From assembly GCA_047833645.1 (NCBI GenBank), contig CP181259.1, forward strand, positions 992,001 to 1,056,000: DNA of 64,000 nt. Reading direction: 5' to 3'. The first letter of the stretch is position 1. The number at the start of each line of letters is the position of its first letter. Made by a program: the position numbers and the translations under genes. Below the pieces are notes generated by a model, which made no database searches, was not told the DNA's origin, and saw only the letters and a program-made list of their open reading frames with translations. This stretch comes from Pseudolactococcus sp041800635. Its GTDB lineage: Bacteria > Bacillota > Bacilli > Lactobacillales > Streptococcaceae. This document shows, one piece after another, positions 48,724-58,348 of this stretch.

Positions 48724-50739
48724 TTAATCAGATGCTCTGCCGATATGCCGACGGGTGTTAGCAATCACGCCCTTGATTTTTGAGGTAATGGCGTCAGAAG
48801 CTAGCAACTCTTCATTGGACAAATGGTTTCGGAAACGCCAATAATGGACGGGGTTTTCTGGTTGGTTAATCCGTTCTAAACGCTCATCTCCTAAGCAGTG
48901 TGAGGTCATGGCAAGCAAATCTTGGAGTGGGAAGATAGCTAGCATGGCATCAGAATTCATGTGACGCTGGATAATTTCAGTCGCGATTTCCTGCGTCATA
49001 TAGCCTGGGGCTGTTCCCCACCAGTGCATGATGTCATTATAGTATTTTTGGATGAAGGTTGGATCTTCTTTCCACCATTGACGTAGCGTTGAGGTGTCGT
49101 GTGATGAGGTGGAGACAACGGACAAATACGGTGCCCAGTCTAGGTTGTTGACGGTATGCGCACTGTCTGACGGCATCCGCTCGATCATGAGGCGTAAAAT
49201 TTGCAAGTGCCACATGACGTCTGGGACATTGTCTGGGACCATGCCTAGGTCTTCACCGCAGGCCAGCATATCTGTCGCATTTTTGATCACGGGTAGTTTT
49301 TGGTAGGCTTTTTCCTTCCAAAAGTCATTATGACGGGTATAGAAATATTCATTATGCAGTCGCATCAAGTTTTGCTTGACTTGCTCATCGCCAAACTCAC
49401 GGAAACTCAAGGTGTCCATGAATTTGATGCGGGGATGGTAAAGACCAGGTGTTCGGTGGTCTGCTAGGAACAAAACATTTTCTTGTAGGGTAAATAAGAT
49501 AGCTCGTAACTGTTCATCTGAGACTTGTGCTGCTAACTTTTTCTGCGTGTTGTATGGCGCTTTAAAGCGATAGTTGCCATTGCCACGGGGCTCTAAGAAC
49601 TCCGCGAAAATTTGATCATTATAGTCTCCGGCGAGTTCACGCACGACCCAGTCTTTGATGAAGGGTTGGACGAAGCGGTCTTCGCCACCCCAACTGCTGA
49701 AAGGGATGTGATAGGTGTGCTCGATTTCGTCGACCGTTAGGCCAAGTGCGGGCGAAAATTGACCGAGTAGGGCGCGAACACTGTAGTTGGGGATTTCCCA
49801 GATCCGGAAGAAGCCTAGAATATGGTCCAGGCGATAGGCGTCGAAATACTCACGCATGACGGTGAGGCGTTGTTGCCACCAGGTAAAGTTGGTCTCTGCC
49901 ATTTTATCCCAGTTATAGGTCGGAAAACCCCAGTTCTGGCCGGTTGCCGAAAAAGCATCCGGTGGGGCACCAGTTTGCATGTCCATATGGTACAAGCTTT
50001 CATCCGACCAGGCATCTGCGGAGTCGTGAGCGATGCCAATGGCGATGTCCCCTTTGAGGCCTACGCCAAGGGTATGAGCATGATCTGAGGCGGCTTTGAG
50101 CTGCTGATGGAGTAAAAATTGGACGAAATAATGGAGGTTAAGACCCGATGTTGATAATTTTTTCAGTTTATCTTTTGAGAATTCGGCAAATTCACCCCAT
50201 TGCGAGAAGTCAGCGGTTTGATTCAGGTCTCTGAGGTAGCAGAATGCCGCATAAGGTTCTAACCAATTGCGATTTTGAGCGAAGAAATCGAGGAAAGCCA
50301 TGCTCGCAAAAACGGTTTTGCTTAGTTTTTCATAGCCCACCTTGATATAGTGCCATTTGGCGGCCAAGACGGCTTCATAATCAATGGCGTCTAGGGCATT
50401 CAAGGCTTCTTGTTGGGCATCAAAGTCGGCTTTTTCTGTCTCCGTTAAGACCTTGCGGATGTCTGCCAGGTCCAAGTAGATTGGATGCAAGGCAAAAACA
50501 GATATCGCCCGATAGGGGTAACTATCTCGCCAGTCCATAAAGGTTGTGGTATCATTGATGGGCAGGATCTGAATCAAATCCATGCCTGACTTGGCCACGA
50601 AATCAGCAAAACTTTTCAGATCTGAAAAATCGCCGACGCCAAATGATTGCGCACTGCGCAGTGAAAATACGGGAATGGCAACACCTGTGTGATAGGGGAT
50701 ACTGGTATGCGGTTCAAGTCTGTAATCTGTTGTAACCAT
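48724..50739 (-). CDS. malQ: 4-alpha-glucanotransferase (GH77, amylomaltase)
   Basis: 671 residues from the ATG at 50737-50739 with AAAGGAGAAA upstream; the frame extends 42 codons further but without a site. GH77 motifs: YRLDHILGFFRIWEIP (nucleophile Asp), LACGEDLGMVP (acid/base Glu), SSHDTSTLRQWW (stabiliser Asp). Longer than the 500-residue type and similar in size to E. coli MalQ. It disproportionates maltodextrins. No maltose genes are adjacent. Confidence 0.92.
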   Translation of the reverse strand: MVTTDYRLEPHTSIPYHTGVAIPVFSLRSAQSFGVGDFSDLKSFADFVAKSGMDLIQILPINDTTTFMDWRDSYPYRAISVFALHPIYLDLADIRKVLTETEKADFDAQQEALNALDAIDYEAVLAAKWHYIKVGYEKLSKTVFASMAFLDFFAQNRNWLEPYAAFCYLRDLNQTADFSQWGEFAEFSKDKLKKLSTSGLNLHYFVQFLLHQQLKAASDHAHTLGVGLKGDIAIGIAHDSADAWSDESLYHMDMQTGAPPDAFSATGQNWGFPTYNWDKMAETNFTWWQQRLTVMREYFDAYRLDHILGFFRIWEIPNYSVRALLGQFSPALGLTVDEIEHTYHIPFSSWGGEDRFVQPFIKDWVVRELAGDYNDQIFAEFLEPRGNGNYRFKAPYNTQKKLAAQVSDEQLRAILFTLQENVLFLADHRTPGLYHPRIKFMDTLSFREFGDEQVKQNLMRLHNEYFYTRHNDFWKEKAYQKLPVIKNATDMLACGEDLGMVPDNVPDVMWHLQILRLMIERMPSDSAHTVNNLDWAPYLSVVSTSSHDTSTLRQWWKEDPTFIQKYYNDIMHWWGTAPGYMTQEIATEIIQRHMNSDAMLAIFPLQDLLAMTSHCLGDERLERINQPENPVHYWRFRNHLSNEELLASDAITSKIKGVIANTRRHIGRASD

Positions 50740-51024
50740 GGCGCTTTCTCCTTTGCTATCAAGATTTTCAACTGGTGCACGCGCTGATTTTTTTGACGCA
50801 CCATCAAAAGTCTCGACTTCTTGCTTCCTTTGATCAGCCCTTGTCTTAGCTATCTTGTAAGGCAATTATATCACAAAATGTAACCGTTTTCACATATTTG
50901 TATTACTTTTGTTACTTCTGTTACTTTTGTCGCTAGTTCGTGATTTAGAGCGCTTGCTGCCAGACGCATTGGCCGAAAAAAGGGGACAAAAAAACCGCCT
51001 GACGACGACTTTCTGAGTTTCAGC

Positions 51025-52707
51025 TTATTCAACTGAGAAAAGGTAAGGGTAAACAGGTTGTCCCCCTTCAAAAATCTCAACTTCAACGTCTGGATACTTG
51101 GCTTCAAGTTCTGCTGTCAAGGTTTCAACTAGTTGGCGTTTGCCGTCAGCGCCGATGTAGATGCTGATAATTTCGGCATCTTCGTTGCTGGCTAACATTT
51201 TGTCAAAGGTTTCTGTCAAGACGCCATGCATATCCTTATCTGACACGACGATTTTGTTGTCGATCATGCCAAGCCAGTCATTTTCGTGAATTTCGAGACC
51301 ATCGATGGAGGTGTCTCTGACGGCATTGGTTACTTGACCACTGATGACTTCTGACAGATTATCCGTCATATCCGCAACATTCTCTTCCAACGTTTTACTG
51401 GCTTCAAAGGCGAGTAAAGCTGTCAAGCCTTGTGACACTGTCTTAGATTCAACCACTTTAGCCGGGATATCGACAACATCTGCAGCTGATTGTGCAGCCA
51501 TGAAGATATTTTTGTTATTCGGTAAAATGATGACGTTGTGGGCGTTGACTGTCTCGATTGCTTTGACAATGTCTTCCGTCGATGGGTTCATTGTTTGACC
51601 ACCAGAAATCACGTAGTCAGCACCCATATCCTTGAAGATTTTAGCTAAGCCATCGCCAGCAGCAATCGCAATCACTGCAAAGGCTTTAGGGGCAGTTGAT
51701 GCTTTAGGTGCCGCATTGTTGGCTTCCTTGATGACTTGCGCATCGTGTTGCTCACGCATATTATCAACTTTTACTTTGACCAGCGCACCATATTTCAGGC
51801 CTTCTTGCATGACAATACCTGGATCTTCTGTATGGACATGGACTTTAACGATCTCATCGTCATTGACGACAAGCAATGAATCTCCGATTTCATTTAAGTA
51901 ATTACGGAATTCATCATAATCAAAAGATTTAGTCACCGTTGGCCCTTGACCGATGCCAACCATGATTTCAGTACAATAACCGAATTTGATATCTTCTGTT
52001 GCAACATGACCTGCCACTGACTTGTGGTGCTCAGCATTGACCATTTCATCCATGACAGCCGGTGTCGCTTGGAATTCTTCAGACGTCAAATACTCGCCCG
52101 TCGCCGCTGCGACAAAGCCTTCTAAGATATAGACGAGACCTTGCCCGCCGGAATCGACAACGCCGACTTCCTTCAGCACTGGTAATAGATCTGGCGTTTT
52201 AGCCAAGGCCACTTTCGCACCCTCAAGCGCCGCTTTCAGCACCTCAACCGCATCATCAGAATTTGCTGATTTTTTGCTGGCAAATGCAGCTGCACCACGA
52301 GAAACGGTTAAAATCGTCCCTTCGACAGGCTTCATGACCGCTTTATAGGCAACTTCGACACCATTCTGGAAGGCTTTGGCTAAGTTTTCTGCAGTAAAAA
52401 CATCCGCTTCTTTGATGGCTTGACCAAACCCACGGAAAATCTGTGATAAAATAACACCAGAGTTACCACGGGCGCCCATGAGCAAACCTTTAGACAAGAT
52501 TGCTGCCACTTGACCGACAGTCTCAGCCGTGTTGTCTGAGACAGCCTTAGCACCATTGGTAATGGTCATACCCATATTGGTACCTGTATCGCCATCGGGT
52601 ACAGGAAAGACATTAAGCGAGTTGACATACTCTGCTTGGTTATTTAAACGTGTGCTTGCTGCTTGGATCATCTCCTGAAACAGACTTGCATTGATTGTAT
52701 TTGTCAT
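51025..52707 (-). CDS. fakA: Fatty acid kinase A / DAK2-domain protein (YloV)
   Basis: 560 residues. N-terminal DhaL-like kinase domain NSLNVFPVPDGDTGTNMGMT (metal/ATP-binding Asp triad) and SKGLLMGARGNSGVILSQIF, middle region VHVHTEDPG, and a DegV-like C-terminal domain. FakA phosphorylates fatty acids presented by FakB for phospholipid synthesis. Follows the Asp23 gene with a 1-base gap. Confidence 0.92.
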   Translation of the reverse strand: MTNTINASLFQEMIQAASTRLNNQAEYVNSLNVFPVPDGDTGTNMGMTITNGAKAVSDNTAETVGQVAAILSKGLLMGARGNSGVILSQIFRGFGQAIKEADVFTAENLAKAFQNGVEVAYKAVMKPVEGTILTVSRGAAAFASKKSANSDDAVEVLKAALEGAKVALAKTPDLLPVLKEVGVVDSGGQGLVYILEGFVAAATGEYLTSEEFQATPAVMDEMVNAEHHKSVAGHVATEDIKFGYCTEIMVGIGQGPTVTKSFDYDEFRNYLNEIGDSLLVVNDDEIVKVHVHTEDPGIVMQEGLKYGALVKVKVDNMREQHDAQVIKEANNAAPKASTAPKAFAVIAIAAGDGLAKIFKDMGADYVISGGQTMNPSTEDIVKAIETVNAHNVIILPNNKNIFMAAQSAADVVDIPAKVVESKTVSQGLTALLAFEASKTLEENVADMTDNLSEVISGQVTNAVRDTSIDGLEIHENDWLGMIDNKIVVSDKDMHGVLTETFDKMLASNEDAEIISIYIGADGKRQLVETLTAELEAKYPDVEVEIFEGGQPVYPYLFSVE

Positions 52708-52708
52708 C

Positions 52709-53071
52709 TTATTCAGCCACCACTTTCACATTTTGGACGAAAACATTAACTGAATTCGCTGTAATGCCCAGTTGGTTTTCTAAATTAAATTTAACACGTT
52801 CTTGCACATTTTTAGCGACTTCAGAAATTTTCACGCCAATTGAAACAATCACATAAATATCAACGTCAACACCGTTGTCATGAGCTGAAATTACAACACC
52901 CTTGGCATAGTTTTCTTGACGCAAAAGTGTCTTAAAATTATCCTTGACAGCATTTTTGCTGGTCATGCCGACCACACCAAAAATTTCTGTCGTTGATGCG
53001 CCCACAATCGTTGCAATCACATCATTTTCAATGTCAACTGTCCCATTTTTTGTATTAATTGTCACAGCCAT
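52709..53071 (-). CDS. Asp23/Gls24 family envelope stress protein (YloU)
   Basis: 120 residues of the DUF322/Asp23 family: GTVDIENDVIATIVGASTTE, GVVISAHDNGVDVDIYVIVS, and NVQERVKFNLENQLGITANS. Typically membrane-associated through partners. ATG preceded by GCGAGGAAA. Paired with fakA in nearly all Firmicutes. Confidence 0.92.
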   Translation of the reverse strand: MAVTINTKNGTVDIENDVIATIVGASTTEIFGVVGMTSKNAVKDNFKTLLRQENYAKGVVISAHDNGVDVDIYVIVSIGVKISEVAKNVQERVKFNLENQLGITANSVNVFVQNVKVVAE

Positions 53072-53225
53072 AATTTTTTCCTCGCTTTACACTCTAGCTA
53101 GTTATGAGTGGCCCACCCTCTTTTGACTAGGCCTGCTTTGTGTTTGCTTGTCTTTCAACAACGCTTGGTCGCAATTTGCTACCAATCAACACCTTTTCCC
53201 TCATTTTATCACAATCCGGCTAATA

Positions 53226-53250
53226 AAAAAACCGTGAAGTCTTTTCACGG
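53226..53250 (-). terminator. Terminator of rpmB
   Basis: CCGTGAA-AAGAC-TTCACGG followed by seven T on the minus strand. Confidence 0.9.
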
Positions 53251-53355
53251 CAAAATAGTTCTAACCAAACAAAGAGCTTTTGAATCATTTGGCCCAACGT
53301 ATCGTAGACTCAAATTCCGCAAAAGCTTTTGTTTTCATTTGATCAAACACACGTC

Positions 53356-53544
53356 TTAAACGCGTTCAACTGAAAGGTTTTTAAGTGCACGAGCTGAAGC
53401 CCATACTGATTTCACTTTACCATTTTCAACGATTTTAATTTTTTGCAAGTTTGGTTTCACTTGTTTTTTCGTTTTGTTCATTGCGTGTGAACGGTTGTTA
53501 GCTGATGAAGTCTTACGACCTGTAAAGTAACATACTTTAGCCAT
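53356..53544 (-). CDS. rpmB: 50S ribosomal protein L28
   Basis: 62 residues from the ATG at 53542-53544 with GAGGAG upstream (13 extra upstream codons rejected). AKVCYFTGRKTSSANNRSHA and VKPNLQKIKIVENGKVKSVW are typical. Only one Cys, so this is the zinc-free form. Single-gene unit with its own terminator, upstream of asp23-fakA. Confidence 0.96.
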   Translation of the reverse strand: MAKVCYFTGRKTSSANNRSHAMNKTKKQVKPNLQKIKIVENGKVKSVWASARALKNLSVERV

Positions 53545-53676
53545 GATATATTTCTCCTCGATTTTTTTGTTAGTCAAATTCATAACATACTAGAATATTA
53601 TACCATGTTTTGACTTAAAAGCAAGAGATATTATTGAATTATTTTTCAAGGTACTCAGGTTTTGCGTCTCAGCCCC

Positions 53677-54395
53677 TCAACTGTTTTTGATCACAAGTGA
53701 TTTGATGACTTTGACACAACTTTCAGCATCGTTGACGATTTTTTCAAGTTTATTATAAACATCGCGCCATTTGATAATCTCAATCGCATCTTTCTCATGC
53801 GTGTAGAGTTCCTTCGTCATCTCTGAATAGAGCCGATCAGCACCTTTCTCGAGTGTTTTAACCGTTTTAACGTGTTCCTTGAGCTTTTTTGAATTTTTAA
53901 ATTTAGAGAATTCACCCGTTGCCACTTCCACTGCTTCAGTGGCTTCGACGATTGTCTCAATGAATTCTTTGACACCTGGACGAAGTTGGCGAACCACCAA
54001 GTTTTCGAGCAAATAAGTAAACTCATTAATGCCATCTAGTACATCATCCAGCACATCTGTTAATAACGCAATATCTTCACGGTCAATCGGTGTCATAAAG
54101 GTAACCGCAAGCTGTTCATAGATATCATAGACACAATCATCACCTCTATGTTCAATTTCATGAACCGCCTCAGACTTAACGATAAATGACTCGTAATCGT
54201 AAGCTGCCAGACTGCCTTGCAAAGCAGTTGCCGCTTCATGCGAGAGATGGGCGATATCCTTCATTATTTCATGAACCGCCTAGACTCGTAATCGTAAGCT
54301 GCCAGACTGCCTTGCAAAGCAGTTGCCGCTTCATGCGAGAGATGGGCGATATCCTTCATTGCAGCGAAATAGTCAAATTGTTTTTTTCTAATCAT
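53677..54395 (-). pseudogene. DUF47 family protein (Pit accessory), split by a tandem duplication
   Basis: The gene should start at the ATG at 54393-54395 (IRKKQFDYFAAMKDIAHLSH) but an about 100-bp direct duplication introduces a TAA at 54264-54266 after AYDYESRRFMK. A second copy of MKDIAHLSHEAATALQGSLA opens at 54264, overlapping the stop as TAATG, and continues as a 195-residue frame with the whole PhoU-like DUF47 domain (DREDIALLTDVLDDVLDGIN). The second frame lacks 12 native residues but may be translated by reinitiation. DUF47 proteins pair with the PiT transporter encoded next upstream. Confidence 0.8.
54155..54361. repeat. Tandem direct duplication within the DUF47 gene
   Basis: TTTCATGAACCGCCT begins near 54155 and again at 54267; from CTCGTAATCGTAAG to ATATCCTTCATT the two copies are identical. 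The upstream-gene copy lacks 17 bases (CAGACTTAACGATAAAT region) present in the other. Confidence 0.92.
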
Positions 54396-54439
54396 TTTAG
54401 TTTGTCTTTTCCTTATGTTTATCTCTATTTAAAAATCGT

Positions 54440-55456
54440 TTAAAAAATCATGACAAATAATTTACTCATGAGGTATGCGATAAGGCCACAGCCTGGGAAG
54501 GTGAGGACCCAAGCTAGGATCATCTCTTTGACGACACCCCAGTCCACTGAACTCATTCTGCGACTGGCAGCCACACCCATGATGGCAGTTGTTTTGGCAT
54601 GAGTTGTGGAGACGGGCACCCCAAGACTGGTCATCAATTGGATACAAATCGCCGTTGAGATATCCGCCGCAAACCCTTGATATTTCTCCAGTTTGACCAT
54701 GTCCATCCCGACGGATTTGATAATTTTTTCACCGCCGACAGAGGTGCCAAGCCCCATGACAAGGGCACAGGTGAAAATCATCCACATGGGAATCGTAGCC
54801 CCTGGATTGGCAAGCCCATTTAAGGTCAGGCCGAGCATAAAGACCCCCATGAATTTCTGACCATCTTGCGCGCCATGGAGATAAGCATTTGCAGCGGCAC
54901 CAAAGACTTGCCCGATCGTAAAGCATTTGTTGGCCGTTCGCCTGGCGACATTTTGAAAAATCAACACGATGAGTTTCGTGATCAATAAGCCACCTAAAAA
55001 ACCAATGAGAACGGATGCCAGCAAGCCATAAATGACTTTTATCCATTCATCAAAGTGGACAGCTGCCATGCCACCTAAGGAGATGGCGGAGCCGGTCAGG
55101 CCAGCGATCAAGGCATGGCTTTCAGAGGTTGGAATCCCGAAATACCAAGCCGCAACTGCCCAAACCACAATGGCAAACAAACTGGCCGCAAGGGCTATCT
55201 GTGGGGCCTTGTCCGGCAACTGTGGGGCGCTATCAAAATCTACCATATTGAGAATCGTTGTGGCAACCTTGGCACCCGTTAGTGTCGAGATAAAGGCGCC
55301 CGCAAGATTCATGATGGCAGCCATAATCACAGCTGAACGAATTTTAATGGCGCGCGTTGAAACAGCCGTTGCAATCGCGTTGGGGGCATCGGTCCAGCCG
55401 TTGACAAACACAACACCAAGGACTAGTAACATCGTCAAAATCAAAGGGACTGTCAT
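54440..55456 (-). CDS. pit: PiT-family inorganic phosphate transporter
   Basis: 338 residues, about ten helices. Family signatures: FVNGWTDAPNAIATAVSTRA near the N-terminus (the GxND-like repeat as GWTDAPN) and VPVSTTHAKTTAIMGVAASR near the C-terminus, plus GIPTSESHALIAGLTG. Cation-coupled phosphate uptake. Forms a unit with the DUF47 gene 45 bases downstream. Confidence 0.93.
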   Translation of the reverse strand: MTVPLILTMLLVLGVVFVNGWTDAPNAIATAVSTRAIKIRSAVIMAAIMNLAGAFISTLTGAKVATTILNMVDFDSAPQLPDKAPQIALAASLFAIVVWAVAAWYFGIPTSESHALIAGLTGSAISLGGMAAVHFDEWIKVIYGLLASVLIGFLGGLLITKLIVLIFQNVARRTANKCFTIGQVFGAAANAYLHGAQDGQKFMGVFMLGLTLNGLANPGATIPMWMIFTCALVMGLGTSVGGEKIIKSVGMDMVKLEKYQGFAADISTAICIQLMTSLGVPVSTTHAKTTAIMGVAASRRMSSVDWGVVKEMILAWVLTFPGCGLIAYLMSKLFVMIF

Positions 55457-55654
55457 TTTTACTCCATTAAGCGCCGAAGGACGCTTTTCATGTTCTATCT
55501 ACCTATTTATCAGATGTCTCTCAGATAAACCAAAACAGTCATTCATCTTTACATAGGCAACATCTCCATTTTAACAAAATTATGATGAAAGCGGTACTGC
55601 TTTTTTGAAAACGGTATCACTTTTTTGAAATAGGGTGTAAAATCAGGGATTTTC

Positions 55655-55663
55655 TGTTAAAAT
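55655..55663 (+). promoter_or_regulatory. Extended -10 of the DUF1129 gene abutting the ATG
   Basis: TGTTAAAAT (-10 at 55658-55663), six bases before the ATG. An AGGA lies only two bases from ATG, too close for normal use. Confidence 0.55.
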
Positions 55664-55669
55664 AGGACT

Positions 55670-56350
55670 ATGGAAAATTATATCGAACAATTAACAGCTA
55701 AAAATAGCGAATACATCCGTGTGGTGACACGTGAACTGGTTAAAATCGGCAAGTCTGATGACGAGATCAAGACGATCTTATCAGATATTCTGCCACAAAT
55801 CGTTGCCGCTCAAGAGCAACGTGTCTTGGCTAAGGATATTTTAGGCACACCGTCCGAATTCACTGCCCAATATGCGCCTGCGGTTGTTGGCGGCAAATCT
55901 GGTAAAACAGCGGCGAGTCAAAACGATAACGAGACGCCTGTCCTCATGTGGTTAGACAGTTCGCTACTCATGCTCGGGGTTCTGGCCTTGATGAATGGGC
56001 TGATGGCTGTCTTTAGCAAAAATGCTAAGACCTATGGCTTGATCACCCTCATCACCATGAGTTTGGCGGCTGGTTTCGTTATGTATCTCATGTTCCGCCT
56101 CATCTATAAACCACAGAGCGAAGGCAAGAAAACAACCACCTTCAAAACGTTTGCGACTCTGACGCTGGCTTTTCTAGGCTGGATTACCGTCTTTAGCTTG
56201 ACCATGCTGATTCCAAGCGCCATCAACATCTCGCCTGTTGGCTATGTGACAGCCGCCATTGGCGCACTTGCCCTCGGCATCCGTTACCTACTCAAACGCC
56301 GTTATCACATCAAGTCAACCATGTCGACACAACCGTCTCAAAAAGCCTAA
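55670..56350 (+). CDS. DUF1129 family membrane protein
   Basis: 226 residues. A soluble helical N-terminus (about 80 residues, with LVKIGKSDDEIKTILSDILP and KDILGTPSEFTAQYAP) is followed by four hydrophobic helices (about 95-115, 122-142, 160-180, 188-208) and a basic tail. This matches DUF1129 of lactic acid bacteria, function unknown. Likely leaderless mRNA. Single gene with a strong terminator. Confidence 0.83.
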   Translation: MENYIEQLTAKNSEYIRVVTRELVKIGKSDDEIKTILSDILPQIVAAQEQRVLAKDILGTPSEFTAQYAPAVVGGKSGKTAASQNDNETPVLMWLDSSLLMLGVLALMNGLMAVFSKNAKTYGLITLITMSLAAGFVMYLMFRLIYKPQSEGKKTTTFKTFATLTLAFLGWITVFSLTMLIPSAINISPVGYVTAAIGALALGIRYLLKRRYHIKSTMSTQPSQKA

Positions 56351-56368
56351 ACTTGCCAAATTCTAAAC

Positions 56369-56403
56369 TGATCGTCTGAGAAATTTTCCCAGACGATTTT
56401 TTT
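56369..56403 (+). terminator. Terminator of the DUF1129 gene
   Basis: ATCGTCTG-AGAAATTTTCC-CAGACGAT followed by seven T. Confidence 0.9.
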
Positions 56404-56502
56404 GCTTGAAAAATTCCGGATGAGCTGAGCCAGATACCAAAAAACACGCGCCTATTCAAGCACATGCCTTCATCCTCTATTCAATTTGATAGCGAGCACG
56501 TC

Positions 56503-57966
56503 TCACTCATACTTACCCGCATTGGCACGGGAAACCTTGCGCACGCGGCCTTTGATTTTCTCAGTTTGCAAGGCCTTGAGCACTTGCTTACCTTTGCCAT
56601 TCAAAATCTCAACAAAAGTCGACACATCGATAATCGAGATAACCCCAATATCATCGCCAGTAATCCCAGGAATACTAGTAATCGCACCCACCACATCGCC
56701 TGCTCGCAACTTCGTTTTCTTGCCGGCATTGATATGCAGTTTCATGATATCAGCCTTAAACACCGCACTTTTCGCTGTTTTCACGACCATTTCACGTTTC
56801 TGTTTCGCGGTAAATGTGGGGATGCGCTTTTCAAATAGACTGATACTTGGCAGTTGCATCTCTGTGATTTCAGCAGCGATAGCCAGCTGCGCAGTCTCAA
56901 TTTTAGCAAAATCACTTCTTTGGGCACTGCTGACCAGAGAAACAGCCTGTCCCGTTTTCTCAAAGCGGGCTGTCCGTCCGATGCGGTGCGTATAGCTTTC
57001 TGGATTATCAGGTAGATCATAATTATAAACCGCTGCAATATCTGCCACATCAATCCCACGCGCCGCCACATCTGTCGCAATCAAGAACCTAAAATAATTA
57101 TGTTTGAAGTCGTTAATGACGCGCGTTCTGTCACGTTGTTCCATGCCACCATGCAAGGTCTCTGCCTTGACATTTTTCTGAGCTAAGAAATCTGAGATGG
57201 CATCAACTGCTGCTCGTGTATTGGCAAAGATGATGGCTGAGTCAGGATTACCAAGCACTAAGAGCTGGTAAAGATTCTCTAGCTTGTCTGCTTTGTCCAC
57301 CAAGTAAAAAGTCTGGTCAATCCGGCTTGCCACAGCATTTGTCGCCTCTACTTCGATGATGGCTGGTTGTCTCACATAAAAGTCCGACACGTCCATGACC
57401 GCTTGCGTTAGGGTTGCAGAAAACAAAGCAACCTGACGCTTGACTGGCAAGTGCTCAAAAATCGCATCCACCTGCGCCATGAAGCCCATGCTGAGCATCT
57501 CGTCGACTTCATCTAGGACGACAAACTTGACTTGATCCAACTGAATCGTGCCCTGGTCGATATGATCCAACAATCGGCCGGGTGTCGCGACAACGACGTG
57601 TGTCCGCTCTTTGAGGTTACGCGCCTGCGCTTGAAAAGAAGAATGACCGATTAAGGTTTCAACTTTGATCCGCTTAAAGCGGCCGATGTTAAAGATTTCC
57701 TCGCCAATTTGTAGTGCTAGCTCGCGTGTCGGCGCCAAAACAACAGCCTGCGGGCGACGCTCTTCCCAGACGATGTTTTCGACTAAAGGAATGGCAAAAG
57801 CCGCTGTTTTGCCGCTACCTGTTTGTGATTTGACCAGCAAATCTTGACCTTTGGCAACTGTTGTGATCACTGCTTGTTGCACCTGAGTCGGTGTCGTATA
57901 ATTCAAGGCCGTCAAAGCCTTCTGCGTTTCTGCACTAATCTGTAATGCTTCAAATGTATTTTCCAT
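56503..57966 (-). CDS. DEAD-box RNA helicase, DbpA/YxiN-like
   Basis: 487 residues. Q motif, SQTGSGKTAAF (I), APTRELALQ (Ia), TPGRLLDHI (Ib), VLDEVDEMLSMGF (II, here DEVD instead of DEAD), FSATL (III), RGIDVADIAAV (V) and HRIGRTARFEKTG (VI). The C-terminal 75 residues (MKLHINAGKKTKLRAGDVVG ... GDDIGVISIIDVSTFVEI) form the DbpA RNA-binding domain, which targets 23S rRNA in DbpA/YxiN. Predicted near-leaderless start: TGGTATAAT ends 8 bases before ATG. Confidence 0.92.
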   Translation of the reverse strand: MENTFEALQISAETQKALTALNYTTPTQVQQAVITTVAKGQDLLVKSQTGSGKTAAFAIPLVENIVWEERRPQAVVLAPTRELALQIGEEIFNIGRFKRIKVETLIGHSSFQAQARNLKERTHVVVATPGRLLDHIDQGTIQLDQVKFVVLDEVDEMLSMGFMAQVDAIFEHLPVKRQVALFSATLTQAVMDVSDFYVRQPAIIEVEATNAVASRIDQTFYLVDKADKLENLYQLLVLGNPDSAIIFANTRAAVDAISDFLAQKNVKAETLHGGMEQRDRTRVINDFKHNYFRFLIATDVAARGIDVADIAAVYNYDLPDNPESYTHRIGRTARFEKTGQAVSLVSSAQRSDFAKIETAQLAIAAEITEMQLPSISLFEKRIPTFTAKQKREMVVKTAKSAVFKADIMKLHINAGKKTKLRAGDVVGAITSIPGITGDDIGVISIIDVSTFVEILNGKGKQVLKALQTEKIKGRVRKVSRANAGKYE

Positions 57967-57974
57967 ATTGCCTG

Positions 57975-57983
57975 ATTATACCA
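57975..57983 (-). promoter_or_regulatory. Extended -10 of the DEAD-box gene near the ATG
   Basis: TGGTATAAT (-10 at 57975-57980), eight bases before the ATG; leader of at most about two bases. Confidence 0.55.
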
Positions 57984-58348
57984 TAAAAAAGGCCTGCAGT
58001 CGGCTAGCATTCACTGTAAAATAAAAAGAAGCGCATCTTCTTTCAATCATTTTAATGAAATAGATCAAACTGAATCAAGCGGTCAACCCCAAACAGCTGT
58101 TATGATATCGTTATATTTTAACACATCAAACTAGTCATTGCTTTTCGTTTTGACGTCTGGTGGTTCACTATCTTTTTCTAAAACATCATAGCTAAGCCAC
58201 AATATCCTATCTACCCGATTTGGCATTTTTTCAAAGGTAATAGAGCTTCTGCCAATTTAGTATTGTTTCACATCAAATCAGCAGTTTACCAAATTGGCAT
58301 TTTTCTAACGAAAAATTGATCTTCTTTACTTTTTTCGAAAATTGACTC
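57984..58348. other. Long non-coding gap with a possible 32-codon frame
   Basis: No convincing gene. The minus strand has a small frame at 58131-58226 (MPNRVDRILWLSYDVLEKDS, then EPPDVKTKSND and stop) without a clear ribosome-binding site, perhaps a gene remnant. A TGCCAATTT/AAATTGGCA inverted repeat spans about 58252-58303. Confidence 0.4.

Noticed and set aside
53255..53345. A second rpmB terminator or small RNA
   Set aside because: The AAAGCT repeats around 53270-53330 do not give a stable hairpin followed by T on either strand.
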